Below, piece by piece: positions 1 to 8,220 of a DNA stretch of 64,000 nucleotides. Both the position numbers and the translations under genes were made by a program. The DNA comes from an uncultured Pelagibacteraceae bacterium (GTDB taxonomy: Bacteria > Pseudomonadota > Alphaproteobacteria > Pelagibacterales > Pelagibacteraceae). How positions within the stretch are numbered: the first letter of the stretch is position 1; the number at the start of each line of letters is the position of its first letter. Location: contig CACMTV010000002.1 of NCBI GenBank assembly GCA_902616675.1, positions 1-64,000 of the forward strand, read 5' to 3'. A model generated the notes under the pieces. It worked only from the letters and a program-made list of their open reading frames with translations, was not told where the DNA came from and ran no database searches.

Positions 1-1
1 T

Positions 2-448
2 GCAACAATGTCAAGATTGATTGGTGGTAAAACTGATGTGGTTATGATGTTAAATGGAGCTATCGCAGGATTAGTAGGTATTACTGCTGAACCGTTGACA
101 CCAAGTCCATTAGCAGCAATTTTCATCGGAGCAATAGCAGGAATATTAATGTATTTCTCAACAAAACTATTGTTCAAATTAAAAATTGATGATGTTGTTG
201 GAGCCATACCTGCTCACTTAGTAGCTGGTGTATGGGGTACATTAGCAGTGCCATTAACAAATGGAGATGTTTCTTTTGGAGCTCAATTCTTAGGAACAAT
301 TTCAGTTGTTGTATTCGTATTTGTAGTCTCACTAATTGTTTTCCAAGCTATTAAAAGCACAATTGGTTTAAGAATTAGTAAAGAAGCTGAAAGGCTAGGA
401 ACTGATAAAGCAGAAGTTGGTGTAATAGCTTACGGTATAAGAGACTAA
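2..448 (+). CDS. amt: Ammonium transporter Amt, C-terminal part (cut by window start)
   Basis: This is the C-terminal third of an inner-membrane ammonium channel of the Amt/MEP/Rh family. The reading frame is open to the first base, so the visible ATG at 8 is internal. It contains the family-typical LNGAIAGLVGITAEP segment, the DDVVGAIPAHLVAGVWGT helix with its conserved histidine, and a cytoplasmic tail ending RLGTDKAEVGVIAYGIRD. The next gene is a full paralogue with an almost identical tail, so this is a tandem duplication. A strong terminator follows. I am sure of the family; which ammonium transporter type it is cannot be told from the fragment. Confidence 0.93.
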   Translation, partial: ATMSRLIGGKTDVVMMLNGAIAGLVGITAEPLTPSPLAAIFIGAIAGILMYFSTKLLFKLKIDDVVGAIPAHLVAGVWGTLAVPLTNGDVSFGAQFLGTISVVVFVFVVSLIVFQAIKSTIGLRISKEAERLGTDKAEVGVIAYGIRD

Positions 449-495
449 TAACGTTTCTAACTTATCTCCTCCCTCGTTAGTTGGAGAAAACTTAA

Positions 496-523
496 GGCCC
501 AGCCCCCGCTGGGCCTTTTTTTT
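496..523 (+). terminator. Rho-independent terminator after first amt
   Basis: GGCCCAGC (496-503) and GCTGGGCC (508-515) form a perfect 8-bp GC-rich stem with a CCCC loop, followed by eight T. It separates the two amt genes into independent transcripts. Confidence 0.93.
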
Positions 524-609
524 ATGCAAATTTGACATATGTGTTATGCCATAGTCACTATTTTACAACTTACTTAAAAATGAAATACGCATGTCAACGA
601 GGGGGAATA

Positions 610-1893
610 ATGAAAAAAAGTTTAATTTTAACTTTAATATTTTTATCAATTTTTACAACATCAAGCTTTGCAGAAACTACAATGTCTGAAGAAGGTCAAT
701 ATATTTTCAATTCATTGGCGTTTTACATTGGCGGCGTTTTGGTCGCTTTCATGGCAGCTGGATTTTGTATGTTAGAAAGTGGACTTGTTACAACAAAAAG
801 TGTTTCTACAATAGCAGCCAAAAATATAGGTAAATTTGCAATTTGCTCAATAGTATTTTTCTTAGTGGGTTATAATTTAGCATATGGAATTCCTGAGGGC
901 GGTTATATCGGTTCATTCTCAATATGGAGTGATGGTACTGAAATGGGAACTGGTTATTCTGGACATTCCGATTGGTTTTTTCAAACCATGTTTGTTTGTG
1001 CAACAGCGTCAATCGTTTCCGGTGCAGTAGCAGAACGAATTAAAATTTGGCCGTTCTTCATATTTGCAGCTTTTATGGCAGGATTAATTTATCCAATTTC
1101 AATGGGTTGGCAGTGGGGTGGCGGCTGGTTAAGTACAGCTGGCTTTTCAGATTTTGCTGGATCCACACTTGTGCATGCGTGTGGTGGCGCTGCTGCATTA
1201 GCTGGAGTAATTGTATTAGGGGCCAGAGAGGGAAGATTTGGTCCGAGAGGAGAAAAAAGATCTATGGAACCTTTTGCAGCTTCTAGTATTCCACTTGTAA
1301 CTTTGGGAACATTCTTATTATGGTTTGGATGGTTTGGGTTTAATGGATTTAGTCAATTAGCTATGGGAACTTTTGATGATGTTAATGCAATTAGTAAAAT
1401 TGCAGTTAATACTCACTTAGCTGGAGCGGCAGGGACAGTAGCTGGTGCAGCCTTAACTCGTTTATTAAACGGCAAAACTGATATTGTTATGATGTTAAAC
1501 GGTGCTCTTGCAGGATTAGTAGCTATAACAGCTGAGCCACTAACACCTGGTCCAATACTTGCTATGTGCATTGGAGCAATGGGTGCGGTTATAATGTATT
1601 TTGGAACTAAATTTTTAGAAAGTAAAGCCTTAGACGATGTTGTTGGAGCTATTCCAGTACATATGTTTGCAGGTATTTTTGGAACTTTAGTTGTACCATT
1701 GAGTAACAACGATACAAATTTTTCAACACAGTTCATCGGTGTAATTTCAGTGTGTGTTTTTAGTTTTGTATTATCCTATGCAGTTTTTAGAATTCTTAAA
1801 GAAACAGTTGGTTTAAGAATCAGTAAATCTGCTGAAAGATTAGGAACAGATAAAGCTGAAGTCGGCGTGTCAGCTTATTCGATAAGAGATTAA
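610..1893 (+). CDS. amt: Ammonium transporter Amt (second copy)
   Basis: Full-length ammonium channel of 427 residues. I place the start at the ATG at 610 because it follows a GAGGGGG ribosome site and begins a signal-like stretch (MKKSLILTLIFLSIFTTSSFA), typical of Amt proteins that carry a cleaved leader. The frame is open upstream to a TTG at 532, but that extension looks non-coding. About eleven hydrophobic helices follow, with conserved segments such as SDWFFQTMFVCATASIVSGA, VHACGGAAALAG and DDVVGAIPVHMFAG containing the two pore histidines. No glnK gene is adjacent. It shares most of its C-terminal third with the upstream fragment. Confidence 0.95.
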   Translation: MKKSLILTLIFLSIFTTSSFAETTMSEEGQYIFNSLAFYIGGVLVAFMAAGFCMLESGLVTTKSVSTIAAKNIGKFAICSIVFFLVGYNLAYGIPEGGYIGSFSIWSDGTEMGTGYSGHSDWFFQTMFVCATASIVSGAVAERIKIWPFFIFAAFMAGLIYPISMGWQWGGGWLSTAGFSDFAGSTLVHACGGAAALAGVIVLGAREGRFGPRGEKRSMEPFAASSIPLVTLGTFLLWFGWFGFNGFSQLAMGTFDDVNAISKIAVNTHLAGAAGTVAGAALTRLLNGKTDIVMMLNGALAGLVAITAEPLTPGPILAMCIGAMGAVIMYFGTKFLESKALDDVVGAIPVHMFAGIFGTLVVPLSNNDTNFSTQFIGVISVCVFSFVLSYAVFRILKETVGLRISKSAERLGTDKAEVGVSAYSIRD

Positions 1894-1914
1894 TTTTCTA
1901 ATAGATTGTAAATT

Positions 1915-1944
1915 AAATAAGGCTCGAGAAATCGGGCCTTATTT
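1915..1944. terminator. Bidirectional terminator between convergent genes
   Basis: AAATAAGGC (1915-1923) pairs with GCCTTATTT (1936-1944). Flanking A and T runs on both sides mean it can serve amt on the plus strand and the glycosyltransferase-like gene on the minus strand, whose stop codon it overlaps. Confidence 0.75.
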
Positions 1945-2965
1945 ACAATTTACTGTCTTCCCATAACTTTTTAAAATCTATTGTTGGAGATAATCCAAAT
2001 ATAGAATTCACGTTAGTGCAATGTAGCGCTAGAGAAGGAATAGGAGAAAAACATCTTTCTTTGTCATAAATATTATGCAGTATTGTTTCATAGGGCTCAT
2101 GTTCAATTTCACCCATTTTTATTAGTTCATTATAATATTTATTTATCATTTTGTTACTTGTTAAAAATGTTAACAATGACTCTCTTACAGACCTCCAGTG
2201 ATATTTTTGACCTATAAGTAAATTGGCAGACTGATTTTTTTGATATAAATATGGATAATCAACTGGAACTATAAAAATTTCATCTTCAAGAATAGTTGAA
2301 AATTTTTCATAGACCGATAACATCTCAGAAATACAATCATCACTATGAATGTAATCATCCTCAACAAAATAAACCAAATCATCAGAATTTTTTGATATTT
2401 CAAAAGATTTAATAATACTTGCCATTGTCGATTTCATATTATTTTCAATTTGAGGATTATCTTTTTTTATAACTTTTATTCTTTCTAAATAATCACTCAA
2501 ATTTAATTCAATAAAATTAAATTTTAATTTTGATTTTTCTAAGATTTCTCGCATTGTTTCTTTGTCTTCTTTTGAAGATCCGGCGTCTATAATTGTAATC
2601 TTGAAATCAATATTATTTATATTCTGTTTAGATTTTTTTAAACTTTTAAGCAGTGAATTAATTGTTCTAAAAGTATATTCTGATTTTTTGTGCTCAAATA
2701 TTCTCTTTTTATTCTGGGAAACTAAATTAACTCCTGTACATGTTTTTAAGATAATATCTAGACTACGTATTTTTCGTTTAATTTTTATTTCCCCTAAGGG
2801 TAAAGTTATCGATTTTTTACCGACTATTGATGCATTTTCTTTATTTAATGAGGTAATAAATGACATATCTGCTTGGTCAATAAGCTCATAACCCAACAAT
2901 CTACATATTTTGATAAAGAGTTTTCTTAGAACACCTTTTTTATAAGTTTTTTCTATTTGTCTCAT
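1943..2965 (-). CDS. Putative glycosyltransferase (GT-A-like fold)
   Basis: The 340-residue protein has the layout of a GT-A glycosyltransferase. An early strand ends in IDAGSSKEDKETM (about 125-140), where family 2 enzymes have D-x-S-x-D. An acidic motif VYFVEDDYIHSDD (about 205-217) resembles the DxD metal and nucleotide-sugar site. The C-terminal half carries a HWRSVRESL segment and family-like aromatic residues. No signal peptide or membrane helix is visible, so it is probably cytosolic. It stands alone, convergent with amt, far from the main sugar island. Substrate and acceptor are unknown. Confidence 0.6.
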   Translation of the reverse strand: MRQIEKTYKKGVLRKLFIKICRLLGYELIDQADMSFITSLNKENASIVGKKSITLPLGEIKIKRKIRSLDIILKTCTGVNLVSQNKKRIFEHKKSEYTFRTINSLLKSLKKSKQNINNIDFKITIIDAGSSKEDKETMREILEKSKLKFNFIELNLSDYLERIKVIKKDNPQIENNMKSTMASIIKSFEISKNSDDLVYFVEDDYIHSDDCISEMLSVYEKFSTILEDEIFIVPVDYPYLYQKNQSANLLIGQKYHWRSVRESLLTFLTSNKMINKYYNELIKMGEIEHEPYETILHNIYDKERCFSPIPSLALHCTNVNSIFGLSPTIDFKKLWEDSKL

Positions 2966-2998
2966 TGCAATCTAATCCTAATCTAATATCTTACTATC

Positions 2999-3397
2999 AT
3001 GAATATAAAGTCATCTAAAGAGCTTGTTGATGAAGCAAACAAGGAAATAAAAGTTTTAAGCGCCGATGAAGTAAAGTCCTCATATGAAAAAGGGGATATA
3101 ACATTGATAGATATAAGAGATATCAGAGAATTATGGAAAGAAGGTACTATTAAAAATTCAATTCATATTCCTCGTGGAATGTTAGAGTTTTGGTTAGATC
3201 CACAAAGTTCTTATTTCCAAGAAAAAAAAATTGGAGAGATGAAAAATATCGTTTTGTTCTGTGCTTTGGGATTTAGATCAGCACTCGCTACTAAAGCTCT
3301 AAAAGAAATGGGATTTAAAAACGTTGCTAATGCATCTGGTGGATTTGATGCATTAAAAAATGTAGGACTAGAGGTAATAAAAAAAGAAAAAAAATAA
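2999..3397 (+). CDS. Rhodanese-like sulfurtransferase domain protein
   Basis: Single rhodanese domain of 132 residues. The landmark motifs are LIDIRDIRELWKEGTI (about 36-51), the active-site loop FCALGFRSA with catalytic Cys88, and the C-terminal GFKNVANASGGFDA. The loop has six residues, as in sulfur-carrying rhodaneses rather than phosphatases. It begins 34 bases beyond the divergent glycosyltransferase-like gene and ends one base before the convergent isomerase stop. A cytosolic persulfide-carrier role is likely. Given the sulfur genes elsewhere in the window it may feed sulfur metabolism, but nothing here links them directly. Confidence 0.88.
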   Translation: MNIKSSKELVDEANKEIKVLSADEVKSSYEKGDITLIDIRDIRELWKEGTIKNSIHIPRGMLEFWLDPQSSYFQEKKIGEMKNIVLFCALGFRSALATKALKEMGFKNVANASGGFDALKNVGLEVIKKEKK

Positions 3398-3985
3398 TTA
3401 TTTTACTGCCTCTGCAACCGCATACTGAAGCCTGTCTTGACCCCAAAACAACTTATCTTTGACTACAAAAGTTGGTGCTCCGAATATTCCTTTTTTAAAG
3501 GCATCATTAGTTCTAGATCTAAGCTGATCTTTAATATTTTGACTTTGGACTCTTAGCAAAAAAGTCTTTGGGTTAATATCAATATTTTTTAAAACTTTCT
3601 CGATTACACTATCATCATTCATATTTATACCATCCACCCAAATAGCTTTAAACATTTTATCAATATATAAATCTTTTACACCGTCCTCAGCTGCTACAAA
3701 TACTCCCCTCATTAAATTTAAAGTTTTAATTGGGAAATATGAATTAAATTTAAAGTTAATCTTATTTTTTTCAGAGACCATTTTACAATCTCGTATCATA
3801 AATTTAGCTTTCGAAGGTATAAAAGCAGGAGCTTTTATTTCATGAAGGTTGTGCAACCCTCCTAAAAGAATAGGCTGATAATTTATTTTAAACATATAAT
3901 CTTTTTCAATCTTTTTTATTTTGTTATGCGCAATGAAAGCATAAGGACTAATGAAATCAAAATAAAAATCAAAAGACTTATTCAT
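3398..3985 (-). CDS. DsbA-family 2-hydroxychromene-2-carboxylate isomerase-like protein
   Basis: A 195-residue thioredoxin-fold protein of the DsbA/kappa-GST group. The N-terminal FYFDFISPYAF places Ser13 where the glutathione-activating serine of 2-hydroxychromene-2-carboxylate isomerase (NahD) lies. The C-terminal GIFGAPTFVVKDKLFWGQDRL is the conserved cis-proline and binding loop. The family catalyses glutathione-dependent isomerisation in naphthalene degradation, but SAR11-like genomes lack that pathway, so the real substrate is unknown. Its start overlaps the end of the ABA4-like gene by 8 bases, suggesting co-transcription and translational coupling. Confidence 0.82.
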   Translation of the reverse strand: MNKSFDFYFDFISPYAFIAHNKIKKIEKDYMFKINYQPILLGGLHNLHEIKAPAFIPSKAKFMIRDCKMVSEKNKINFKFNSYFPIKTLNLMRGVFVAAEDGVKDLYIDKMFKAIWVDGINMNDDSVIEKVLKNIDINPKTFLLRVQSQNIKDQLRSRTNDAFKKGIFGAPTFVVKDKLFWGQDRLQYAVAEAVK

Positions 3986-4448
3986 TTAAAGAAATTTTTT
4001 TTGCAAAGAAAATTCTTATTAACCAATACACAAAAATTCCAAGTGGGCCGGTAAAATAAGTAATTATTAAAGAAATCGCAGTCAAAAATTTTGGAATTAA
4101 ATGTCTTGTAGAGTCTCGTGCAATCCATGCTCCAGTAAATAAACTTATTGAAAGAAAATGTAACCAAAAAATTAAAAGGAAATTTTCATTTGAGAAAACT
4201 GCATAAAGATTTTCAATTCCTAAATAAAGTCCAAATCCATCCAGAAAATTACCATCTTGATAAATTTTATACACTATAAATACATAGGCGCTACCAAGTA
4301 AAAGCGGAATTAAAATGGAGTGAACTAAAAAACGCGATAAATTGCCATTGGGTGAAAATAATATTAGCAACCAAAAAGGAATTACACCCCAGTTTGAAGC
4401 TAGAAATATATTTTCTAAAGTAAGGTATTCTTGAAAGTTATTTATCAT
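3978..4448 (-). CDS. ABA4-like (DUF4281) membrane protein
   Basis: A 156-residue integral membrane protein with about four helices. The pattern NWGVIPFWLLILFSP, a central segment around NLYAVFSNENFLLIFWLHFL, the conserved HFLSISLFTGAWIARDS and the closing FTGPLGIFVYWLIR match the ABA4-like family (DUF4281). The plant member is needed for neoxanthin formation; bacterial members have no firmly known role, although some occur with carotenoid genes. It is translated just before, and overlaps, the DsbA-family isomerase. RecX lies divergent 23 bases away, so a compact shared promoter region is implied. Confidence 0.75.
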   Translation of the reverse strand: MINNFQEYLTLENIFLASNWGVIPFWLLILFSPNGNLSRFLVHSILIPLLLGSAYVFIVYKIYQDGNFLDGFGLYLGIENLYAVFSNENFLLIFWLHFLSISLFTGAWIARDSTRHLIPKFLTAISLIITYFTGPLGIFVYWLIRIFFAKKISLNE

Positions 4449-4471
4449 TTAAAATAATATAGTATATTAAC

Positions 4472-5035
4472 ATGATGAATCCCACATCTAATAAAAAAGA
4501 TTTTGATGATCTAAGCACTACTTTAAAGGACCTAGCTTATTCTTATATTGAAAAATATAGTCCATCTAAACAGCAACTTAAAGTCTTCTTAATGAAAAAA
4601 GTTTTAATTAAATTTAAAACTTCAAAATCAAAAAAAGAAATTTCAGAATTGATTGACCAAGTTCTTATAAATCTGGAACAAAATAAATTTTTAAATGACG
4701 AATTATATTCAGACTCAAAATCTAGATCCTTATTAAGAAGAGGTTATTCTCTTAATAAAATCAATCAGTCACTTAGAATGAAAGGAATAGATCAAAAATT
4801 TATTAAACAGAGCATAGAAAAAATTAAAAATAAAGAGATAGAGCCTGATTTTGTGTCAGCACTTAAACTTTGTAAAAGAAGACGTATAGGTGCTATAAGA
4901 CCCAATGCTAATAGAGAACTCTTTTATAAAAAGGATATGGGAGTTCTTGCTAGAGCAGGATTTGACTATGACTTATCAAAAAGAGTTTTGAATTTAGAAC
5001 TAGAGGAGTTTCAAAAATTAATCAAAATTATCTGA
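4472..5035 (+). CDS. recX: Regulatory protein RecX
   Basis: RecX binds RecA filaments and restrains recombination and the SOS response. The 187 residues are rich in Lys and Glu and form the three-repeat all-helical RecX architecture. Visible landmarks are DLAYSYIEKYSPSKQQLKVFL (repeat 1), KFLNDELYSDSKSRSLLRRGYS (repeat 2) and the C-terminal MGVLARAGFDYDLSKRVL (repeat 3). No recA is next to it. Its last 18 bases overlap the end of the small membrane-protein gene on the other strand. Confidence 0.85.
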   Translation: MMNPTSNKKDFDDLSTTLKDLAYSYIEKYSPSKQQLKVFLMKKVLIKFKTSKSKKEISELIDQVLINLEQNKFLNDELYSDSKSRSLLRRGYSLNKINQSLRMKGIDQKFIKQSIEKIKNKEIEPDFVSALKLCKRRRIGAIRPNANRELFYKKDMGVLARAGFDYDLSKRVLNLELEEFQKLIKII

Positions 5036-5155
5036 TTTTTTTTCTTCTTCAACTAACTGATCTATTTTTCTTTTTAAAGCATTTCTTACTAAAACAAAAA
5101 TTACTAAGCCAAATATTGCGACGGATACAATTATAATTAAAATTGTTTTAATCAT
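5018..5155 (-). CDS. 45-residue single-pass membrane protein
   Basis: A short gene with one hydrophobic helix (about residues 3-23, rich in I, V, L and F), then a basic stretch NALKRK and an acidic, Glu-rich tail. The ATG lies inside the final codons of cysQ, giving an 8-base ATGATTAA overlap that is typical of translational coupling. The stop lies inside the 3' end of recX on the other strand. Length and topology resemble the many tiny haem-exporter- or phage-shock-like single-pass proteins, but I recognise no family. It is supported by the overlap and the clean helix-plus-tail design rather than by homology. Confidence 0.55.
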   Translation of the reverse strand: MIKTILIIIVSVAIFGLVIFVLVRNALKRKIDQLVEEEKKSDNFD

Positions 5156-5924
5156 TTAAATTTTTTGATCTAAGAATTAGTAAGCTTGGGTTCTTATAAT
5201 CTTCTTTTCCGTATAAAAAAGGTTTTTTATCGAGTGTTGTTATAATTGCTCCTGCATTTTCTGCAATAGCATGACCAGCTGCATAGTCCCATTCATTCGC
5301 CCTTTCTTTTGCAGCGTAAATATCAAAAGTACCATCAGCAATAAGACAAAATTTATATGAACTTGCAACCTTTGTAATAGAAGAAACTTTGTACTCTTTT
5401 AATTTATCCATTATAATTTCAGACGGTTTATTCGAACTGGAAACTGCAATTATACTTGTCCTTTTATTTTTCTTTTTACAGCTTATCACTTCTTCAGTAC
5501 CGTTTTGTCGAACGAAACTCTTACCCGCTCCATAAGAAAAAAATAATTGATTTTTTTTAGGAACGCCTACTAAACCTATGACAGGTTTTTTATTAACCAC
5601 TAACGCAGCATTTAAAGTATACTCATCTTTGCCGGATATATATTCTTTTGTGCCGTCTATTGGATCTATCAACCAGAAAATAGAATTTTTATTCTTCACT
5701 TTTATATTTACGGTTTCTTCTGAAATTATAGGAATTTCGGGTGTTAATTCTTTTATTTTTTTACTTATTAAATCATTAACTTTTAAATCCCCATTACTTA
5801 CTGGTGATCCATCTTCTTTAATCTCAATTTTTAATCCTTTTTTATATAAGTTTATTGACTCTAATCCAGCTGTATCAAAAACAGGAATCAATTCCTCTGT
5901 AATTTTTTTAAAATCAAATTTCAT
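5148..5924 (-). CDS. cysQ: 3'(2'),5'-bisphosphate nucleotidase CysQ
   Basis: CysQ hydrolyses 3'-phosphoadenosine 5'-phosphate to AMP and belongs to the Li-sensitive inositol monophosphatase superfamily. The metal-binding residues are all visible: IISEE (about 66-70), WLIDPIDGTKEYISG (about 84-98) and the C-terminal NEWDYAAGHAIAENAGA (about 211-227). Length (258) is normal. The gene overlaps the DUF3553 gene upstream by 11 bases and the 45-residue gene downstream by 8, making a three-gene unit. The genome may use little PAPS, so a role on inositol phosphates or other nucleotides cannot be excluded. Confidence 0.88.
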   Translation of the reverse strand: MKFDFKKITEELIPVFDTAGLESINLYKKGLKIEIKEDGSPVSNGDLKVNDLISKKIKELTPEIPIISEETVNIKVKNKNSIFWLIDPIDGTKEYISGKDEYTLNAALVVNKKPVIGLVGVPKKNQLFFSYGAGKSFVRQNGTEEVISCKKKNKRTSIIAVSSSNKPSEIIMDKLKEYKVSSITKVASSYKFCLIADGTFDIYAAKERANEWDYAAGHAIAENAGAIITTLDKKPFLYGKEDYKNPSLLILRSKNLND

Positions 5925-6093
5925 TTATCTGAACCTTTTCTAAAACTATATGATTAACATCTATAACTTTTTTACCACTATTCTGGAAATTTACAGTTAT
6001 TTTATTTTTTATAATTGATTGTATTTGTCCTGTGCCCCATTCTTTATTTTTAGGGTTTATCACAAAATCACCTGGTTCAAGATCAAATTGCAT
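5914..6093 (-). CDS. DUF3553 family small protein
   Basis: A 59-residue protein starting at the ATG at 6093. It has the compact beta-rich DUF3553 pattern: LEPGDFVINPKNKEWGTGQI, then IKNKITVNFQNSGKKVIDV and a closing HIVLEK. This resembles the CarD/UvrD-tail type Tudor-like domain seen as short stand-alone proteins in alphaproteobacteria, where no function is established. The last 11 bases overlap the cysQ start (the TGA lies within ATGAAATTTGA), so the two are translationally coupled. Confidence 0.75.
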   Translation of the reverse strand: MQFDLEPGDFVINPKNKEWGTGQIQSIIKNKITVNFQNSGKKVIDVNHIVLEKVQINEI

Positions 6094-6132
6094 TATGGAA
6101 AATGAATAATATATATAATATATATACTTTAT

Positions 6133-7263
6133 ATGATCAATTCACTAGGAATAAATAAACCAAAAAAAAAAACAAAAGTAGTTGTAGCTATGTCTGGAGG
6201 CGTAGACTCCTCTGTAGTCGCAGGCTTGATGAAAGAAGAAGGCTACGATGTAACAGGAATTACCTTAAAATTGTATGATGATGCTAAGCCTTCAAAGGAG
6301 GGAAGACAATGTTGTGCTGGACAAGATATCATGGACGCAAAAAGAGTATCTGAACAATTAAACATTAATCACGAAATTTTATATTATCAAAAAAAATTTA
6401 AGCATGAAGTTATAGATAATTTTATAGAAAGTTATTCAGCGGGAGAAACTCCAATACCTTGTGTTCAATGCAATCAAACAGTAAAATTTCGAGATTTATT
6501 CAAATATTCAAAAGATCTTAAGGCAGATGCTTTAGTAACTGGTCACTATATCAAAAGAGTTCAAACTAATGGAAAAAGCGCTATGTATAGAGCTAAGGAC
6601 TTCTCAAGAGATCAAAGTTATTTTTTATTTAGCACAACTCAAGAGCAACTTGATTTTTTAAGATTTCCTTTAGGAGATATTGAAAAAACAGAAACTAGAG
6701 ATATAGCAAAAAAACTTAATCTTAATGTAGCCGAAAAACCAGACAGCCAAGATATTTGTTTTGTACCTAATGGTGATTATAGCTCTGTAATTAAAAAATT
6801 TAGACCAGAGTCTTTCAATCCTGGAAAAATCATAGATATTAAAGGAAAAGTAATAGGACAACATGACGGAATAATTAACTACACTATAGGACAAAGAAGA
6901 GGGATAAAAATTGCTGACAAAGATCCTCTTTATGTAATAAAAATAAATAACCTTGATAACACTATTATTGTTGGCCCAAAAGATGCATTAAAAATTAATA
7001 AAATAATTTTAAGAGAATTAAATATTTTAGGTAACGAGGAAGAATTTAAAAATGAAATAAGAATTAAAGTTAGATCTACTGGAAAACTTTTAAGAGCAAA
7101 AGTAAAAGTAAATTTAGATAAAGCCGAGGTCAATATTTTAGATGGTGAAAGCGGTGTTTCTCCTGGTCAGGCGTGTGTATTTTATTTAAACGATACAACT
7201 GGGGATAAAGTTTTAGGTGGCGGATGGATAGATAAGACATACAATAAAAATTTATCCACCTAA
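6133..7263 (+). CDS. mnmA: tRNA-uridine 2-sulfurtransferase MnmA
   Basis: MnmA thiolates U34 of tRNA-Lys, -Glu and -Gln, using ATP and a persulfide relay. The PP-loop SGGVDSS is at residues 21-27. The conserved cysteines are in TPIPCVQCN (Cys113) and DSQDICFVP (Cys209). The tRNA-binding NYTIGQRRG motif and the C-terminal beta-barrel with SPGQACVFY follow. The length of 376 is usual for the family. An Asn/Lys-rich leader precedes the PP-loop; a later start is possible. It is divergent from the DUF3553-cysQ unit and is followed by the structured RNA candidate. Confidence 0.95.
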   Translation: MINSLGINKPKKKTKVVVAMSGGVDSSVVAGLMKEEGYDVTGITLKLYDDAKPSKEGRQCCAGQDIMDAKRVSEQLNINHEILYYQKKFKHEVIDNFIESYSAGETPIPCVQCNQTVKFRDLFKYSKDLKADALVTGHYIKRVQTNGKSAMYRAKDFSRDQSYFLFSTTQEQLDFLRFPLGDIEKTETRDIAKKLNLNVAEKPDSQDICFVPNGDYSSVIKKFRPESFNPGKIIDIKGKVIGQHDGIINYTIGQRRGIKIADKDPLYVIKINNLDNTIIVGPKDALKINKIILRELNILGNEEEFKNEIRIKVRSTGKLLRAKVKVNLDKAEVNILDGESGVSPGQACVFYLNDTTGDKVLGGGWIDKTYNKNLST

Positions 7264-7324
7264 TCCACAACCAAATATCAGACAACTATTAAGTGATACA
7301 ATTTTTTTTTTTATATGATTTAAT

Positions 7325-7502
7325 GAAATTAATTAAGAGGCAACTCTTAACTGGCCAATTAAGGAAAAACCGAGAGGTTCAAGCTTAAAGGGCAGAAAGG
7401 TCAACTGAGTAGCGCTAAAATGGTTGATCGGGTGGGTTCGGCGGTAGCGCCTACAACGACGAACCAAAACTACTAAATTTCTGGGCGAAAGCCTAGAAAT
7501 TT
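7325..7502 (+). ncRNA. Structured RNA candidate of unknown class
   Basis: The gap between mnmA and the next gene is far richer in G and C than its surroundings and folds into serial hairpins. These are TTAAGAG-GCAA-CTCTTAA (7333-7350), AACC-GAGA-GGTT (7368-7379), GGTCAAC with GTTGATC (7399-7405/7423-7429), GGTTCG with CGAACC (7435-7440/7460-7465) enclosing GCG-GTAG-CGC, and a 12-bp stem capped by GAAA (7475-7502). Three loops are GNRA tetraloops only when read on the plus strand, which sets the orientation. A possible -10 box TATGAT is at 7314-7319. I could not match it to SRP RNA, RNase P RNA, tmRNA or a known riboswitch. Boundaries are approximate. Confidence 0.6.
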
Positions 7503-8205
7503 ATGTGGTTCTCCTCCAGAAAAAAAATGTCAATAAATAAAAAGTTATTACACCAACAAAATAATTCCATTCAAGCGCATGCTTAAAATGTGTATTTCCT
7601 TTTGTAACTAGTATTGGCAAACTTGCTAAAGCTACTATTACTAAAATTGAAACTAAACATATCTTAATTATCAAAACTTTTTTATTTGTTATTTCAGAAA
7701 TTTTACCCTTAATATTATATAAGTAATAAACTAGTATTCCTTGAGCTATTAATTCAAATATAATGAATAATAGCAAAACAACTCTTCTAAATAATTTGTA
7801 AAGTTGGATATCAAATTTAACACCTAAAAAAATTGAGTGAATAATTAAAAATATAGCTGATAAAATACCAAACAAACGAAATTTATATTTAAAATTCTGT
7901 GTATTTCTTAATTTACAAATTAAATTATTATTATAATTCCAGTAATAAAATAAAAGAAGTCCAGTGATTATCATAGAAGGTTTAAAAATCAAATATTGCG
8001 GAAAAGTTCTTGAAGCTCTGCTTATAGAGACACTGCCGTCAAGATAAGGAATTGTGAAACCAGATCTACCAATTTGATTAACCTGAAAAATCGTGTTTTC
8101 AAAAAGATGATAATTAACTGAAATAAATAGACATGTATTGATAGCGATTAATGGCAAAAAAAATATCCATAAACTCAGTTTACGGATTTGAGTGGTTTCA
8201 GACAT
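7501..8205 (-). CDS. Six-helix membrane protein, possibly Frag1/DRAM/Sfk1-like
   Basis: The 234-residue protein has a cytoplasmic N-terminus, a first helix (about 12-32), a luminal or periplasmic loop with FPQYLIFKPSM, and about five further helices ending in HALEWNYFVGVITFYLLTFFFWRR. The distribution of helices and the conserved His-x2-x-Glu-Trp-Asn near the last helix recall the Frag1/DRAM/Sfk1 family, whose bacterial members have no known role. The stop overlaps the final hairpin of the RNA candidate. The neighbour upstream on the same strand is divergent metC. Confidence 0.5.
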   Translation of the reverse strand: MSETTQIRKLSLWIFFLPLIAINTCLFISVNYHLFENTIFQVNQIGRSGFTIPYLDGSVSISRASRTFPQYLIFKPSMIITGLLLFYYWNYNNNLICKLRNTQNFKYKFRLFGILSAIFLIIHSIFLGVKFDIQLYKLFRRVVLLLFIIFELIAQGILVYYLYNIKGKISEITNKKVLIIKICLVSILVIVALASLPILVTKGNTHFKHALEWNYFVGVITFYLLTFFFWRRTT

Positions 8206-8220
8206 ATTATTTAATTTGGT

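Noticed and set aside
532-609. Upstream TTG extension of the second amt
   Set aside because: It starts within a TTGACA promoter-like sequence; the ATG at 610 has a much better ribosome site and starts a signal peptide.
1413-1736. Long antisense frame inside amt
   Set aside because: It is a shadow of amt in another frame, as are the similar antisense frames inside aprA, xsc and comC.
7441-7497. A tmRNA-like reading (GCC TAC AAC GAC GAA ... TAG) inside the structured RNA
   Set aside because: The resembling codons lie in the base-paired part, the end lacks the usual Leu/Val-Ala-Ala, and no tRNA-like acceptor or T-loop (GTTCGA with partner) is present.
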